Positions 1-8,512 of a stretch of DNA of 19,158 bases are shown here, piece by piece. The notes under the pieces were generated by a model, which saw nothing but the letters and a program-made list of their open reading frames with translations, made no database searches and had not been told where the DNA came from. The stretch's first letter is position 1; every line of letters starts with the position of its first letter. The stretch is from Thermoleophilia bacterium (lineage in GTDB: Bacteria > Actinomycetota > Thermoleophilia > Gaiellales > Gaiellaceae): assembly GCA_014534155.1 (NCBI GenBank), contig JACVSB010000007.1, positions 1 to 19,158 on the forward strand. Direction: 5' to 3'. Position numbers and translations under genes: made by a program.

Positions 1-1311
1 GGCGAGGGCAAGGTCGACGTCCTCGTCGGGACGCACCGGATCCTCTCGCGCGACGTGCAGGCGAAGGATCTCGGCCTGGTCGTCCTGGACGAGGAGCAGC
101 GCTTCGGCGTCGCGCAGAAGGAGCTCCTGCGCCAGCTTCGGCTCGAGGTGGACGTGCTCGCGCTCACGGCGACGCCGATTCCGCGCACGCTGCACATGTC
201 GCTCTCGGGGCTCCGCGACATCAGCGTGATCGAGACGCCCCCGCAGGGGCGCCGCCCGATCCGCACGCATGTGGGCGAGTACGACGACGAGCTCGTCCGT
301 CTCGCGCTCACGCGCGAAGTCGAGCGGGGCGGGCAGGCGTTCTACCTGCACAACCGCGTCGAGACGATCGACGAGAGAGCGGAGGCGTTGCGCCAGGCGC
401 TTCCCGAGCTGCGCTTCCTCGTCGTCCACGGACAGATGCGAGAGCGCGAGCTCGAGGAGGGGATGCTCGCCTTCTTGGCCGGCGACGCCGACGTGCTCGT
501 GACGACGACGATCATCGAGTCGGGCCTCGATATCCCGCACGCGAACACGCTGATCGTCGAGCGCGCGGAGGCCCTCGGCCTCGCGCAGCTGTACCAGATC
601 CGCGGGCGCGTCGGGCGCCGGGACGTGACGGCGCACGCCTACCTCTTCTTCCCGGATGCCGAGGAGCTCTCGCCTGAAGCGCGCGCCCGTCTCGCCGCGC
701 TCGCCGACCACACGGAGCTCGGCGCGGGGTTCTCGATCGCCATGCGGGACCTCGAGATCCGGGGAGCGGGCGACCTCCTCGGCGCGGAGCAGTCGGGCCA
801 CGTCGCTGCCATCGGCTTCGAGCTCTACCTCGAGCTCCTGGACGAGGCCGTCGCCGAGCTCTCCGGTGCGCGCCGGCCCGTGGCGCGGCCCGTGCGCGTC
901 GAGGCCCACGTGGACGCGTACGTGCCGTCCGCGTACGTCGACGCGGAGGCGCAGAAGATCGACCTGCACCGCCGGCTCGCGCTCGTCGAGTCGGAGGACG
1001 AGCTGCGCGAGCTCCACGCGGCGCTCGAGGACCGCTACGGACCGGTGCCGGAGCCCGTGGAGAACCTCTTCGCGATCCAGGAGGCGAAGCTGAAGCTGGC
1101 CCGGATCGGCGCCGACTACCTCGTCCTCCGCGCCGGCCGCGTCAGCGTCGGGCCGCTCGTCCTCGGGTCCGACGAGCTGCGCCGGCTCAGGCGCTCGGCC
1201 GACACCGCCGTGTACACCTCGGCGCGCCGGGAGGTCACGCGGCGAAGCGGCGGCTTCCGGCAGGCGCTGGAACTCGTCGATGCTATCCTCGAGCTACGGC
1301 TCGCCGCCTAG
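1..1311 (+). CDS. mfd: Transcription-repair coupling factor Mfd (C-terminal part, 5' truncated by window edge)
   Basis: Mfd is an ATP-driven translocase that removes RNA polymerase stalled at DNA lesions and recruits UvrA. The frame is open from base 1, and 436 residues are present of a protein usually about 1100-1200 aa long. The helicase motifs appear in order: DEEQRFGV (motif II), TATPIPRTL (III), NRVETI (IV), TTTIIESGLDIPHANTLI (V) and QIRGRVGRRD (VI). The translocation-in-repair-gene motif follows, with DLEIRGAGDLLGAEQSGH near residues 250-267. The end has the TRCF C-terminal domain (YVPSAYVDAEAQKIDLHRR). The RNA-polymerase-binding and UvrA-like domains must lie upstream of the window. 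The neighbours (PPIase lipoprotein, MazG, enolase) match the usual actinobacterial order, which supports the call. The reading frame is intact to its TAG stop. Confidence 0.97.
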   Translation, partial: GEGKVDVLVGTHRILSRDVQAKDLGLVVLDEEQRFGVAQKELLRQLRLEVDVLALTATPIPRTLHMSLSGLRDISVIETPPQGRRPIRTHVGEYDDELVRLALTREVERGGQAFYLHNRVETIDERAEALRQALPELRFLVVHGQMRERELEEGMLAFLAGDADVLVTTTIIESGLDIPHANTLIVERAEALGLAQLYQIRGRVGRRDVTAHAYLFFPDAEELSPEARARLAALADHTELGAGFSIAMRDLEIRGAGDLLGAEQSGHVAAIGFELYLELLDEAVAELSGARRPVARPVRVEAHVDAYVPSAYVDAEAQKIDLHRRLALVESEDELRELHAALEDRYGPVPEPVENLFAIQEAKLKLARIGADYLVLRAGRVSVGPLVLGSDELRRLRRSADTAVYTSARREVTRRSGGFRQALELVDAILELRLAA

Positions 1312-1327
1312 CGCCGCCGTCCCGCTC

Positions 1328-2365
1328 GTGGCTCACGCGAAGAAGGTCATCTTGCTGCTGCTAGCCGTCTGCGCGGTCGCGCTCGTCGCGGCCGGCTGCG
1401 GCGGCGACGACGAGAAGACGCCCGAGGACGTCCCCGCCGACGCGATCGCCCTCCTCGGCGACACGCCCGTCCCCCGGACCGACTTCGACACGATCCTGCA
1501 GCGGGCCGAGGAGAGCTACAAGCAGCAAAAGCGCCCCTTCCCGAAGCCCGGAACGCCCGAATACCAGGACCTGAAGACGAGGGCCGTGCAGTTCCTGGTC
1601 CAGAAGTACGAGTTCCGTGCGGAGGCCGAGGAGCTCGGCGTCAAGGTCACGGACGAGGACGTGACGAAGCGACTCGACGAGATCAAGCAGCAGGCGTTCC
1701 AGGGCGACGAGAAGAAGTTCCAGGCCGCTCTCAAGCGCGAGAACCTGACCGAGGCCGAGGCGCGCTCGGAGATCCGCGACCGGATCCTCCAGGAGAAGCT
1801 GTACGAGAAGGTGACGAAGAACGTCAAGGTCTCGGACGCGGACGTCGAGGCCTACTACGAGAAGAACAAGGAGCAGTTCACGCAGCCCGAGGGCCGCGAG
1901 GTGCGCCACATCGTCGTGAAGTCGAAGGCGAAGGCGGACGAGGTCTACCGCGAGCTGCAGGGGGGTGCCGACTTCGCGAAGCTCGCGCGAGCCGAGTCGA
2001 CGGACGCCCAGACGAGGAAGGCCGGCGGGAAGCTCGAGGTCACAAAGGGGAGCACGCTGCCCGCCTTCGACAAGGCGGCGTTCGGCCTCGAGACGGGGCA
2101 GTTCTCGAAGCCGGTCAAGACGTCGTTCGGGTGGCACGTGATCCAGGCCGTCTCCGACGTCAGGCCGGCGAAGGCGACGCCTCTCAAGGACGTGAAGGCG
2201 ACGCTCGAGCAGCGGCTTCTCCAGGAAAAGCGCAACGCGGAGCTCGAGAAGTGGCTGAAGAACGTCAAGGAGAAGTACGCGGCCGAGACGGTCTACGCGG
2301 CGGGGTTCCAGCCGCCGAAGACCGAGACGGGCACGACCGGCGCCACGACCACGACCAGCGAGTAG
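1328..2365 (+). CDS. SurA/PrsA-like peptidyl-prolyl cis-trans isomerase, probable lipoprotein
   Basis: This is predicted to be a membrane-anchored foldase that helps secreted proteins fold outside the membrane. I chose GTG 1328 because it gives a clean N-terminus: a short basic stretch (AHAKK), a hydrophobic core, then VAAGC-GG as a lipobox with Cys near residue 23. The upstream in-frame ATG at 1280 would overlap mfd and put 16 polar residues before the signal. A SurA_N-like helical, charge-rich region fills about residues 45-185. A parvulin/rotamase domain follows at about 190-295, with REVRHIVVKSK, GGADFAKLAR and FGWHVIQ as family motifs. The tail is rich in Thr and Glu. mazG starts 1 nt after the stop, so the genes are probably co-transcribed. 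The mycobacterial lipoprotein at this position (LpqU) is a different family, so no symbol is given. Confidence 0.88.
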   Translation: MAHAKKVILLLLAVCAVALVAAGCGGDDEKTPEDVPADAIALLGDTPVPRTDFDTILQRAEESYKQQKRPFPKPGTPEYQDLKTRAVQFLVQKYEFRAEAEELGVKVTDEDVTKRLDEIKQQAFQGDEKKFQAALKRENLTEAEARSEIRDRILQEKLYEKVTKNVKVSDADVEAYYEKNKEQFTQPEGREVRHIVVKSKAKADEVYRELQGGADFAKLARAESTDAQTRKAGGKLEVTKGSTLPAFDKAAFGLETGQFSKPVKTSFGWHVIQAVSDVRPAKATPLKDVKATLEQRLLQEKRNAELEKWLKNVKEKYAAETVYAAGFQPPKTETGTTGATTTTSE

Positions 2366-4450
<2,085 letters not shown>

Positions 4451-4469
4451 GCTGCCGGCCACCGGCAGC
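4451..4469 (+). other. Intergenic hairpin between eno and pyk
   Basis: A perfect 8-bp inverted repeat, GCTGCCGG / CCGGCAGC with a 3-nt CCA loop, starts at the base after the enolase stop codon. There is no T-run after it, so it is not a classical intrinsic terminator. It could attenuate or stabilise the 3' end of the eno transcript before the independent pyk promoter. Confidence 0.5.
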
Positions 4470-4471
4470 GC

Positions 4472-4485
4472 TACCGTGACACGGT
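4472..4485 (+). promoter_or_regulatory. Putative pyk -10 element with overlapping palindrome
   Basis: TACCGT at 4472-4477 ends 6 nt before the GTG at 4484, the spacing expected if transcription starts at the start codon. A perfect 13-base palindrome, ACCGTG-A-CACGGT (4473-4485), overlaps this hexamer and the first bases of the gene, so it could be an operator. No convincing -35 box is visible. Confidence 0.4.
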
Positions 4486-5905
4486 GGCGCCGGCGATGCT
4501 CCGGAGGACGAAGATCGTGTGCACGCTCGGCCCTCGAAGCTCGTCCGTCGAGATGCTCGAGCGCCTCGTCGAGGCGGGCATGGACGCCGCTCGTCTCAAC
4601 TTCTCCCACGGCTCCCACGGCGAGCACGCGGAGCGCGCGGCCCGCGTCCGGGAGATCCAGGAGCGCGCGGGCCGGCCCCTCGCGCTGATCGCCGACCTGC
4701 AGGGCCCGAAGCTCCGCGTCGGGACCATGAGCGAGCCCCGTCAGCTTCGCGCCGGGGAGGAGGTCACCGTCGTCGGCGAGGACGGGTCCTCCGACGGCGG
4801 CCTTCCCGTCAGCCCGCCCGTCCTCTCTCGCGTCCTGCGCCCCGGCGACGACATCCTGATCGACGACGGCCTCGTGCGCCTGCGCGTCGAGAGGGTCGAG
4901 CAGGGCCGGGTGAGCGCGACGGTGGTGGCCGGCGGCCTCGTCTCGACCAGGAAAGGGGTGAACGTCCCGGGCGCCCCGCTCCCCGTGCCGTCGGTGACGG
5001 AGAAGGACAAGGCGGACCTCGAGTTCGCCCTCGGCCTCGGCGTCGACTACATCGCGCTCTCCTTCGTCCGCTCGGCCAACGACGTCCGCCACCTGCGCGA
5101 GCTCCTGCACGCGGCCGGCTCGCACGCGCAGGTGATCGCCAAGATCGAGAAGGCGGAGGCGCTGGACGACCTGGCCGGGATCATGCGCCTCGCGGACGCG
5201 ATCATGGTCGCGCGCGGCGACCTCGGCGTCGAGATCGGCCCCGCGGAGGTTCCGCTCGTCCAGAAGCGGATTCTGCAGGCGGCGCTCGAGCGGGGGAAGC
5301 CCGCGATCACGGCGACGCAGATGCTCGAGTCGATGATCCACCAGCCGGAGCCGACGCGTGCGGAAGCGAGCGACGTCGCGAACGCGATCCTCGACGGGAC
5401 GTCGGCCGTGATGCTCTCCGGCGAGACGGCGGTGGGCGCATATCCCCTCGAGGCGGTGCAGACGATGGACCGGATCGCGAGGGCCGTCGAGCCGAGCCTC
5501 GCGTACCGGCACGAGCTCGACACCGACCCCGACGAGCCGTACGCGACGGTTGGCGAGGCGATGTCGAACGCGGCCTGCGACATCGCCGAGGCCCTCGACG
5601 CACGGGCCATCCTCGTTCCCACGTACAGCGGCAGGACAGCCTCCGCGGTTGCGCGCCACCGGCCTGCCCGCCCCGTCATCGCGGCCACCCACAAGGACCA
5701 CGCCGCGCAGCAGCTCGCGATCGAGTGGGGGGTGGTGGCGCGGCAGATCCCGGAGTGCAGCGACGTCGAGGACCTGTGGGCGCGGACGCTCGACATCGCG
5801 CGGGAAACGGGGATCGTGTCCCCGGGCGACCGGGTCGTGATCACGGCCGGAACCGCGGTGAACGTCCCGGGGACGACGAACCTGATCAAGGTGGAGACGG
5901 CGTAG
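4484..5905 (+). CDS. pyk: Pyruvate kinase
   Basis: Pyruvate kinase transfers phosphate from phosphoenolpyruvate to ADP, giving pyruvate and ATP, the last step of glycolysis. The 473-aa product has the full A, B and C domain layout. RRTKIVCTLGP lies at the N-terminus, followed by LNFSHGSHGEH, IADLQGPKLRVG, a B domain around residues 75-165, IAKIEKAEALDDL with the catalytic Lys, MVARGDLGVEIG, the signature ITATQMLESMI, and SGETAVGAYPLEAV. The C-terminal domain carries VPTYSGRTASAVARHRP. GTG 4484 is preferred because a TANNNT hexamer ends 6 nt before it. ATG 4496, four codons later, is the alternative and would also give a normal N-terminus. The last 20 bases overlap the 3' end of the convergent acetyltransferase gene. 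Confidence 0.97.
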   Translation: MAPAMLRRTKIVCTLGPRSSSVEMLERLVEAGMDAARLNFSHGSHGEHAERAARVREIQERAGRPLALIADLQGPKLRVGTMSEPRQLRAGEEVTVVGEDGSSDGGLPVSPPVLSRVLRPGDDILIDDGLVRLRVERVEQGRVSATVVAGGLVSTRKGVNVPGAPLPVPSVTEKDKADLEFALGLGVDYIALSFVRSANDVRHLRELLHAAGSHAQVIAKIEKAEALDDLAGIMRLADAIMVARGDLGVEIGPAEVPLVQKRILQAALERGKPAITATQMLESMIHQPEPTRAEASDVANAILDGTSAVMLSGETAVGAYPLEAVQTMDRIARAVEPSLAYRHELDTDPDEPYATVGEAMSNAACDIAEALDARAILVPTYSGRTASAVARHRPARPVIAATHKDHAAQQLAIEWGVVARQIPECSDVEDLWARTLDIARETGIVSPGDRVVITAGTAVNVPGTTNLIKVETA

Positions 5906-6419
5906 GGCGGGGACCGAGGGCGAGGCGGTAGCGCGCCTCCTCGAACGTCCTCCCGCGTACCGTGCGCGTCCGTTTCAGGCCGTCGAGGCGCCACCCGGCG
6001 CTTGCGTACAGCTTCGGGGCGCGCTCGAGCGCCTGTGCCGTCCAGAGCGTCGCTTCGCCGTACCCGAGGCCGCGTAGCTCGGCGGCTCCCGCCTGCAGCA
6101 GAGCCCGGCCGACACCGGCGCCCCAGGCGCCCGGGTCGACAAAGAGCATGTGCAGCTCTCCCGTGGACGGGGCGGCGTCCTCGTCCGCCGACGGCCGCAC
6201 CAGGACGAAGCCGGCCGGGCGACCGCTCCTCTCCGCGACGAGGACGCGCATGCCGGCCAGCCCGGCGAGCCCCACCGAGATGTCGCGCGGCGCGCTCTCC
6301 AGCCCCTCGAACCACTCCGGGGGGAAGAGGGACGACCAGCCCGAGCGCGCGGAGCGGTCGAAGATCGCGGCGAGCGCGGGCGCGTCCGCGGGCACGCCGG
6401 CCCGGATCGCGGTCTCCAC
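5886..6419 (-). CDS. GNAT family N-acetyltransferase
   Basis: The 177-aa product fits the GCN5-related acetyltransferase fold, which moves an acetyl group from acetyl-CoA to an amine on a small molecule or protein. The acetyl-CoA-binding motif A is clear near residues 94-112 (LFVDPGAWGAGVGRALL), after the beta-strand ELHM. A downstream ALERAPKLYASAGWRLDG matches the C-terminal motif B region with the usual Tyr. The substrate cannot be read from the sequence. The gene sits in reverse between pyk and ftsB, interrupting the conserved eno-ftsB order, so it may be an insertion in this lineage. The GTG start lies 6 nt after TAGGGT, a probable leaderless promoter. Its end overlaps the pyk end by 20 bases. 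Confidence 0.88.
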   Translation of the reverse strand: METAIRAGVPADAPALAAIFDRSARSGWSSLFPPEWFEGLESAPRDISVGLAGLAGMRVLVAERSGRPAGFVLVRPSADEDAAPSTGELHMLFVDPGAWGAGVGRALLQAGAAELRGLGYGEATLWTAQALERAPKLYASAGWRLDGLKRTRTVRGRTFEEARYRLALGPRPTPSPP

Positions 6420-6425
6420 GGCGCG

Positions 6426-6431
6426 ACCCTA
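6426..6431 (-). promoter_or_regulatory. Putative -10 element of the acetyltransferase gene
   Basis: Read on the minus strand, TAGGGT is followed by CGCGCC (6 nt) and the GTG start at 6419. This spacing predicts a leaderless mRNA. Confidence 0.4.
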
Positions 6432-6462
6432 GCGCCGGGGAGGAGCGAGCGCGCCGCGCGCG

Positions 6463-6469
6463 AAGGGAG
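6463..6469 (+). promoter_or_regulatory. Ribosome binding site of the ftsB-like gene
   Basis: AAGGGAG lies 4 nt before GTG 6474. It fixes this start against the longer upstream reading frame. It is one of the few good Shine-Dalgarno sequences in the window. Confidence 0.6.
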
Positions 6470-6473
6470 CCCC

Positions 6474-6764
6474 GTGGCGCGCCGCTCCCCGAGCCGATCG
6501 CAGCTTGCCCTCCGCTGGCTGGGGCTCGTGGTCCTGACGGCGATCGCCATCTCCTACGTGCAGCCGCTCCGCGCCTACGAGTCGGCCCAGCGCGAGGTCG
6601 CGCGCCGCCAGGGCGAGGTCGGCGCCTTGGAGCGCGAACACCGCCGCCTCTCGGCTCGCCTGCGCCTGGCGCGCTCCGACGAGTTCGTGGTCCGGGAGGC
6701 GCGCAAGCTCGGGCTCGTACGCCCCGGAGAACACCTCTTCATCGTCAGCGACAGCGCGCCGTAA
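6474..6764 (+). CDS. FtsB/DivIC family septum formation initiator protein
   Basis: The 96-aa product is a single-pass membrane protein of the divisome, where FtsB/DivIC pairs with FtsL and FtsQ/DivIB to activate septal wall synthesis. The N-terminal tail is basic (ARRSPSRSQ). One membrane segment spans about residues 13-30 (LGLVVLTAIAISYVQPL). It is followed by a coiled coil at about 35-62 (QREVARRQGEVGALEREH). The C-terminus has the family pattern of DEFVVREARKLGLVRPGEHLF. Start choice rests on the AAGGGAG ribosome site and on the family's short N-terminus. DUF501 follows 39 nt later, as in mycobacteria (eno - divIC-like - DUF501). The family name is secure; choosing between ftsB and divIC as symbol is not. 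Confidence 0.9.
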   Translation: MARRSPSRSQLALRWLGLVVLTAIAISYVQPLRAYESAQREVARRQGEVGALEREHRRLSARLRLARSDEFVVREARKLGLVRPGEHLFIVSDSAP

Positions 6765-6791
6765 CGGGCCGGCACCCTCTCGAAGCCGGGA

Positions 6792-6797
6792 TACGAT
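6792..6797 (+). promoter_or_regulatory. Putative -10 element of the DUF501 gene
   Basis: TACGAT is followed by GGCCGC (6 nt) and GTG 6804, predicting a leaderless transcript. The block is nearly identical to the one before the L,D-transpeptidase gene at 14144. Confidence 0.45.
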
Positions 6798-6803
6798 GGC
6801 CGC

Positions 6804-7295
6804 GTGGACGACCGGGGCGTGGTCTCGTGGCAGCTCGGTCGCCCGGCGCAGCCGTTTCGGCGCGTGGCGGCCCGGTGTCCGCACGGGTTCCCGGCGGTCA
6901 CGGAGCAACCTGCGTACACAGACGAGGGGCGGCCGTTCCCCACGACGTACTACCTGACCTGTCCCTGGCTCGCGGCCGCGCTCTCACGGATCGAGGCGGA
7001 GGGGGGCGTCGCGCGCTGGTCCCGCGCAGCTCGCCGGGATCCCCGCCTTGCCGAGAGCCTTCGGGCGGCCGACCGGGAGCAGCGGCGGTTCCGTCCGGAG
7101 CTCCCCGTCGGCATCGCCGGCACGCGCACGCCCGGCAACCTCAAGTGCCTACACGCGCACTCCGCGTTCGCCCTTGCACGGCCAGGGTACGAGCTCGGCG
7201 AGCGGATGCTCGCGGAGGTCGAGGATCCCTGGTGTCCCGACGCCCGCTGCACGACGGCTCGCGCGGCCGGCGCTGCGGGCGACGCGGGTGCGTGA
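6804..7295 (+). CDS. DUF501 domain-containing protein
   Basis: The 163-aa protein matches the DUF501 family, known mainly from Actinobacteria and without an established function. Family landmarks are QLGRPAQPFRRVAARCPHG at the N-terminus, GRPFPTTYYLTCPWLAAALSRIEAEGG at about residues 42-68, and NLKCLHAHSAFALA at about 112-125. Several Cys and His residues (CPHG, TCPW, CLHAH, CPDARC) could bind metal; this is an inference. The position after an FtsB-like gene is conserved in Actinobacteria and suggests a link to cell envelope or division. In mycobacteria the next gene encodes exopolyphosphatase, which is absent here. The 3' end overlaps the next start codon (TGATG). Confidence 0.9.
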   Translation: MDDRGVVSWQLGRPAQPFRRVAARCPHGFPAVTEQPAYTDEGRPFPTTYYLTCPWLAAALSRIEAEGGVARWSRAARRDPRLAESLRAADREQRRFRPELPVGIAGTRTPGNLKCLHAHSAFALARPGYELGERMLAEVEDPWCPDARCTTARAAGAAGDAGA

Positions 7296-7606
7296 TGCTC
7301 GAGGCGGCCCGGGTGCAGTGGGAGGAGGGCGTCCGGCGGATCGAGGCGGCGCGGCGGGACGTCCCCCGCTACCAGCACCTCATGCTGCTCGTCGACGCCG
7401 TCTCGGACGAGCTCCGCCGCCGCGTCGGGCAGACGTTCACGCTCGCGGACCTCGCGCGCGCCTACGACGGCGCCGAGGACTGGGTCCGCGAGGTCGTGCT
7501 CGACGCGTCCCCTCGCCGCGGCGGCACGGCGGCGCGCGACTCCGCGCTCGTGCAGGACGCCGCGTTCGGGCGCTATGCACGGGGCGCGACCGACTACCGG
7601 CCGTGA
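7295..7606 (+). CDS. Conserved-looking hypothetical protein (103 aa), unknown function
   Basis: I do not recognise a family. The ATG shares one base with the DUF501 stop (TGATG), and the gene's own stop overlaps the next GTG, so it sits in a tightly coupled three-gene run. GTG at 7292, one codon earlier, is an alternative start. The product is soluble and charged, rich in Arg, Glu and Ala, with no signal or membrane segment. Predicted helices include EEGVRRIEAARRD and LMLLVDAVSDELRRRVGQ, and the middle has FTLADLARAYDGAEDW. The last resembles a small helical binding domain, but no catalytic motif is seen. Coupling and codon pattern support a real gene. Confidence 0.7.
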   Translation: MLEAARVQWEEGVRRIEAARRDVPRYQHLMLLVDAVSDELRRRVGQTFTLADLARAYDGAEDWVREVVLDASPRRGGTAARDSALVQDAAFGRYARGATDYRP

Positions 7607-7875
7607 CGCGGGGCGGCGCTGGCGGAGCGCGGCTCCTCTCGGAGCCGCGCTCGCGAGGACGGCCGCACATCCGGAGGGCACGGCGCCGCCGCGTCGCGAC
7701 GACGGGCGCACGTCTCCTCCTAGGAGCGGCCCTCTTCTTCGCCGGGCTCTCGGTGGGAAAGGCCCTGGACGACCGGCCGCGACCCGGCGGAACGCAGACG
7801 CTCGTCCGCACCCTCGCGCCCGCGACGCTTCCGGTGCCGACCCGCACGGTCACGGTTACGGGGACGACGCCGTGA
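7603..7875 (+). CDS. Small single-pass membrane protein, unknown function
   Basis: The 90-aa product has a strongly basic cytoplasmic N-terminus (HIRRARRRRVATTGAR). One membrane helix spans about residues 38-52 (LLLGAALFFAGLSVG). An extracytoplasmic tail has a KALDDRPRPGGTQTLVRTL motif and ends in Thr/Val/Pro repeats (PTRTVTVTGTTP). Only GTG 7603 is available as a normal start upstream of the helix. It overlaps the preceding stop (GTGA), so expression is probably coupled to the 103-aa gene. The tail motif resembles small membrane proteins I associate with Thermoleophilia, from memory only. A 12-bp hairpin lies in codons 8-17. No function can be assigned. Confidence 0.68.
   Translation: MTRGGAGGARLLSEPRSRGRPHIRRARRRRVATTGARLLLGAALFFAGLSVGKALDDRPRPGGTQTLVRTLAPATLPVPTRTVTVTGTTP
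7625..7652 (+). repeat. Strong 12-bp hairpin inside the 90-aa membrane protein gene
   Basis: A perfect inverted repeat, GAGCGCGGCTCC / GGAGCCGCGCTC with a TCTC loop, lies 20-50 bases after the start codon and just past the end of the upstream gene. There is no T-run. It may limit translation or mark an RNA processing point. Confidence 0.6.
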
Positions 7876-7905
7876 GGAAGAAGGCGTAGAAATCAGCAGG
7901 TCATC

Positions 7906-7911
7906 TAGAGT
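7906..7911 (+). promoter_or_regulatory. Putative -10 element of the HTH-receiver gene
   Basis: TAGAGT lies 10 nt before ATG 7922 and 25 nt before ATG 7937. With a start of transcription near 7918 it would give a short leader that contains the GGAGGAG ribosome site. Confidence 0.35.
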
Positions 7912-7923
7912 CAACACGCCGAT

Positions 7924-7930
7924 GGAGGAG
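7924..7930 (+). promoter_or_regulatory. Ribosome binding site deciding the HTH-receiver start
   Basis: GGAGGAG with a 6-nt spacer to ATG 7937 is a near-perfect Shine-Dalgarno sequence. It favours 7937 over the in-frame ATG at 7922. Confidence 0.6.
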
Positions 7931-7936
7931 CGACGA

Positions 7937-8512
7937 ATGCGAGGGGAGGGAGGGTCCGGCGCGCCTGGCGCCGACTGGCTGACGCTCGGCCAGGCCGCCA
8001 AGTACCTCGGCGTCGCGCAGTCGACGATCCGCAAGTGGTCGGACTCCGGTCGTCTACCCGCCTTCTACACGCCCGGGGGACACCGGCGGTTCCGCCGTGG
8101 CGACCTCGACCAGTTCCTCGGCAGCTCGCGGGGCGCGGGGCGGGCACGGCCGCTCGTGCTCATCGTCGACGACGACGACGGTCTGCGCGAGTACCTTCGC
8201 GCCAACCTCGAGATGGAGGGCTACCTCGTCCGCGAGGCCCCCTCCGCCGCCGAAGGGCTGCGCGCGCTGGACGAGGAGCCGCCCGACCTCATCCTCCTCG
8301 ACGTCATGATGCCCCAGGTGGACGGCTGGGAGATGCTCCGGCGCGTTCGGGAGCGGCACGGCGTCGAGTCGATTCCGGTCGTGATGTTCAGCGGCAAGGT
8401 CGAGGGCGACGACGCGGCCGCCGCCGAGGAGCGAGGCGCGCAGGCCTTCATCGGGAAGCCGTTCGACCCCGAGCAGTTGCTCGCCGAGACGAAGCAGCTC
8501 CTCCGCACCTGA
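7937..8512 (+). CDS. MerR/excisionase-type HTH fused to a response regulator receiver domain
   Basis: The 191-aa product joins a DNA-binding module to a two-component receiver. Residues about 14-60 form a MerR/excisionase-like helix-turn-helix (LTLGQAAKYLGVAQSTIRKW, then GRLPAFYTPGGHRRFRRGDL), similar in type to BldC. Residues about 73-188 are a receiver domain with a complete active site: acidic pocket beginning at Asp78 (VDDDDG), phosphoacceptor Asp122 (LLDVMMP), the Ser of FSGK and the Lys of GKPFD. DNA binding precedes the receiver, the reverse of most response regulators. No histidine kinase is nearby, so it is an orphan here. ATG 7937 was chosen for its ribosome site; ATG 7922 would add five residues. 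The TGA stop overlaps the apparent start of the PAP2 gene. Confidence 0.9.
   Translation: MRGEGGSGAPGADWLTLGQAAKYLGVAQSTIRKWSDSGRLPAFYTPGGHRRFRRGDLDQFLGSSRGAGRARPLVLIVDDDDGLREYLRANLEMEGYLVREAPSAAEGLRALDEEPPDLILLDVMMPQVDGWEMLRRVRERHGVESIPVVMFSGKVEGDDAAAAEERGAQAFIGKPFDPEQLLAETKQLLRT

Noticed and set aside
1280..1327. ATG 1280 as the PPIase start
   Set aside because: It lies inside mfd and would put a polar extension before a complete lipoprotein signal that begins at GTG 1328.
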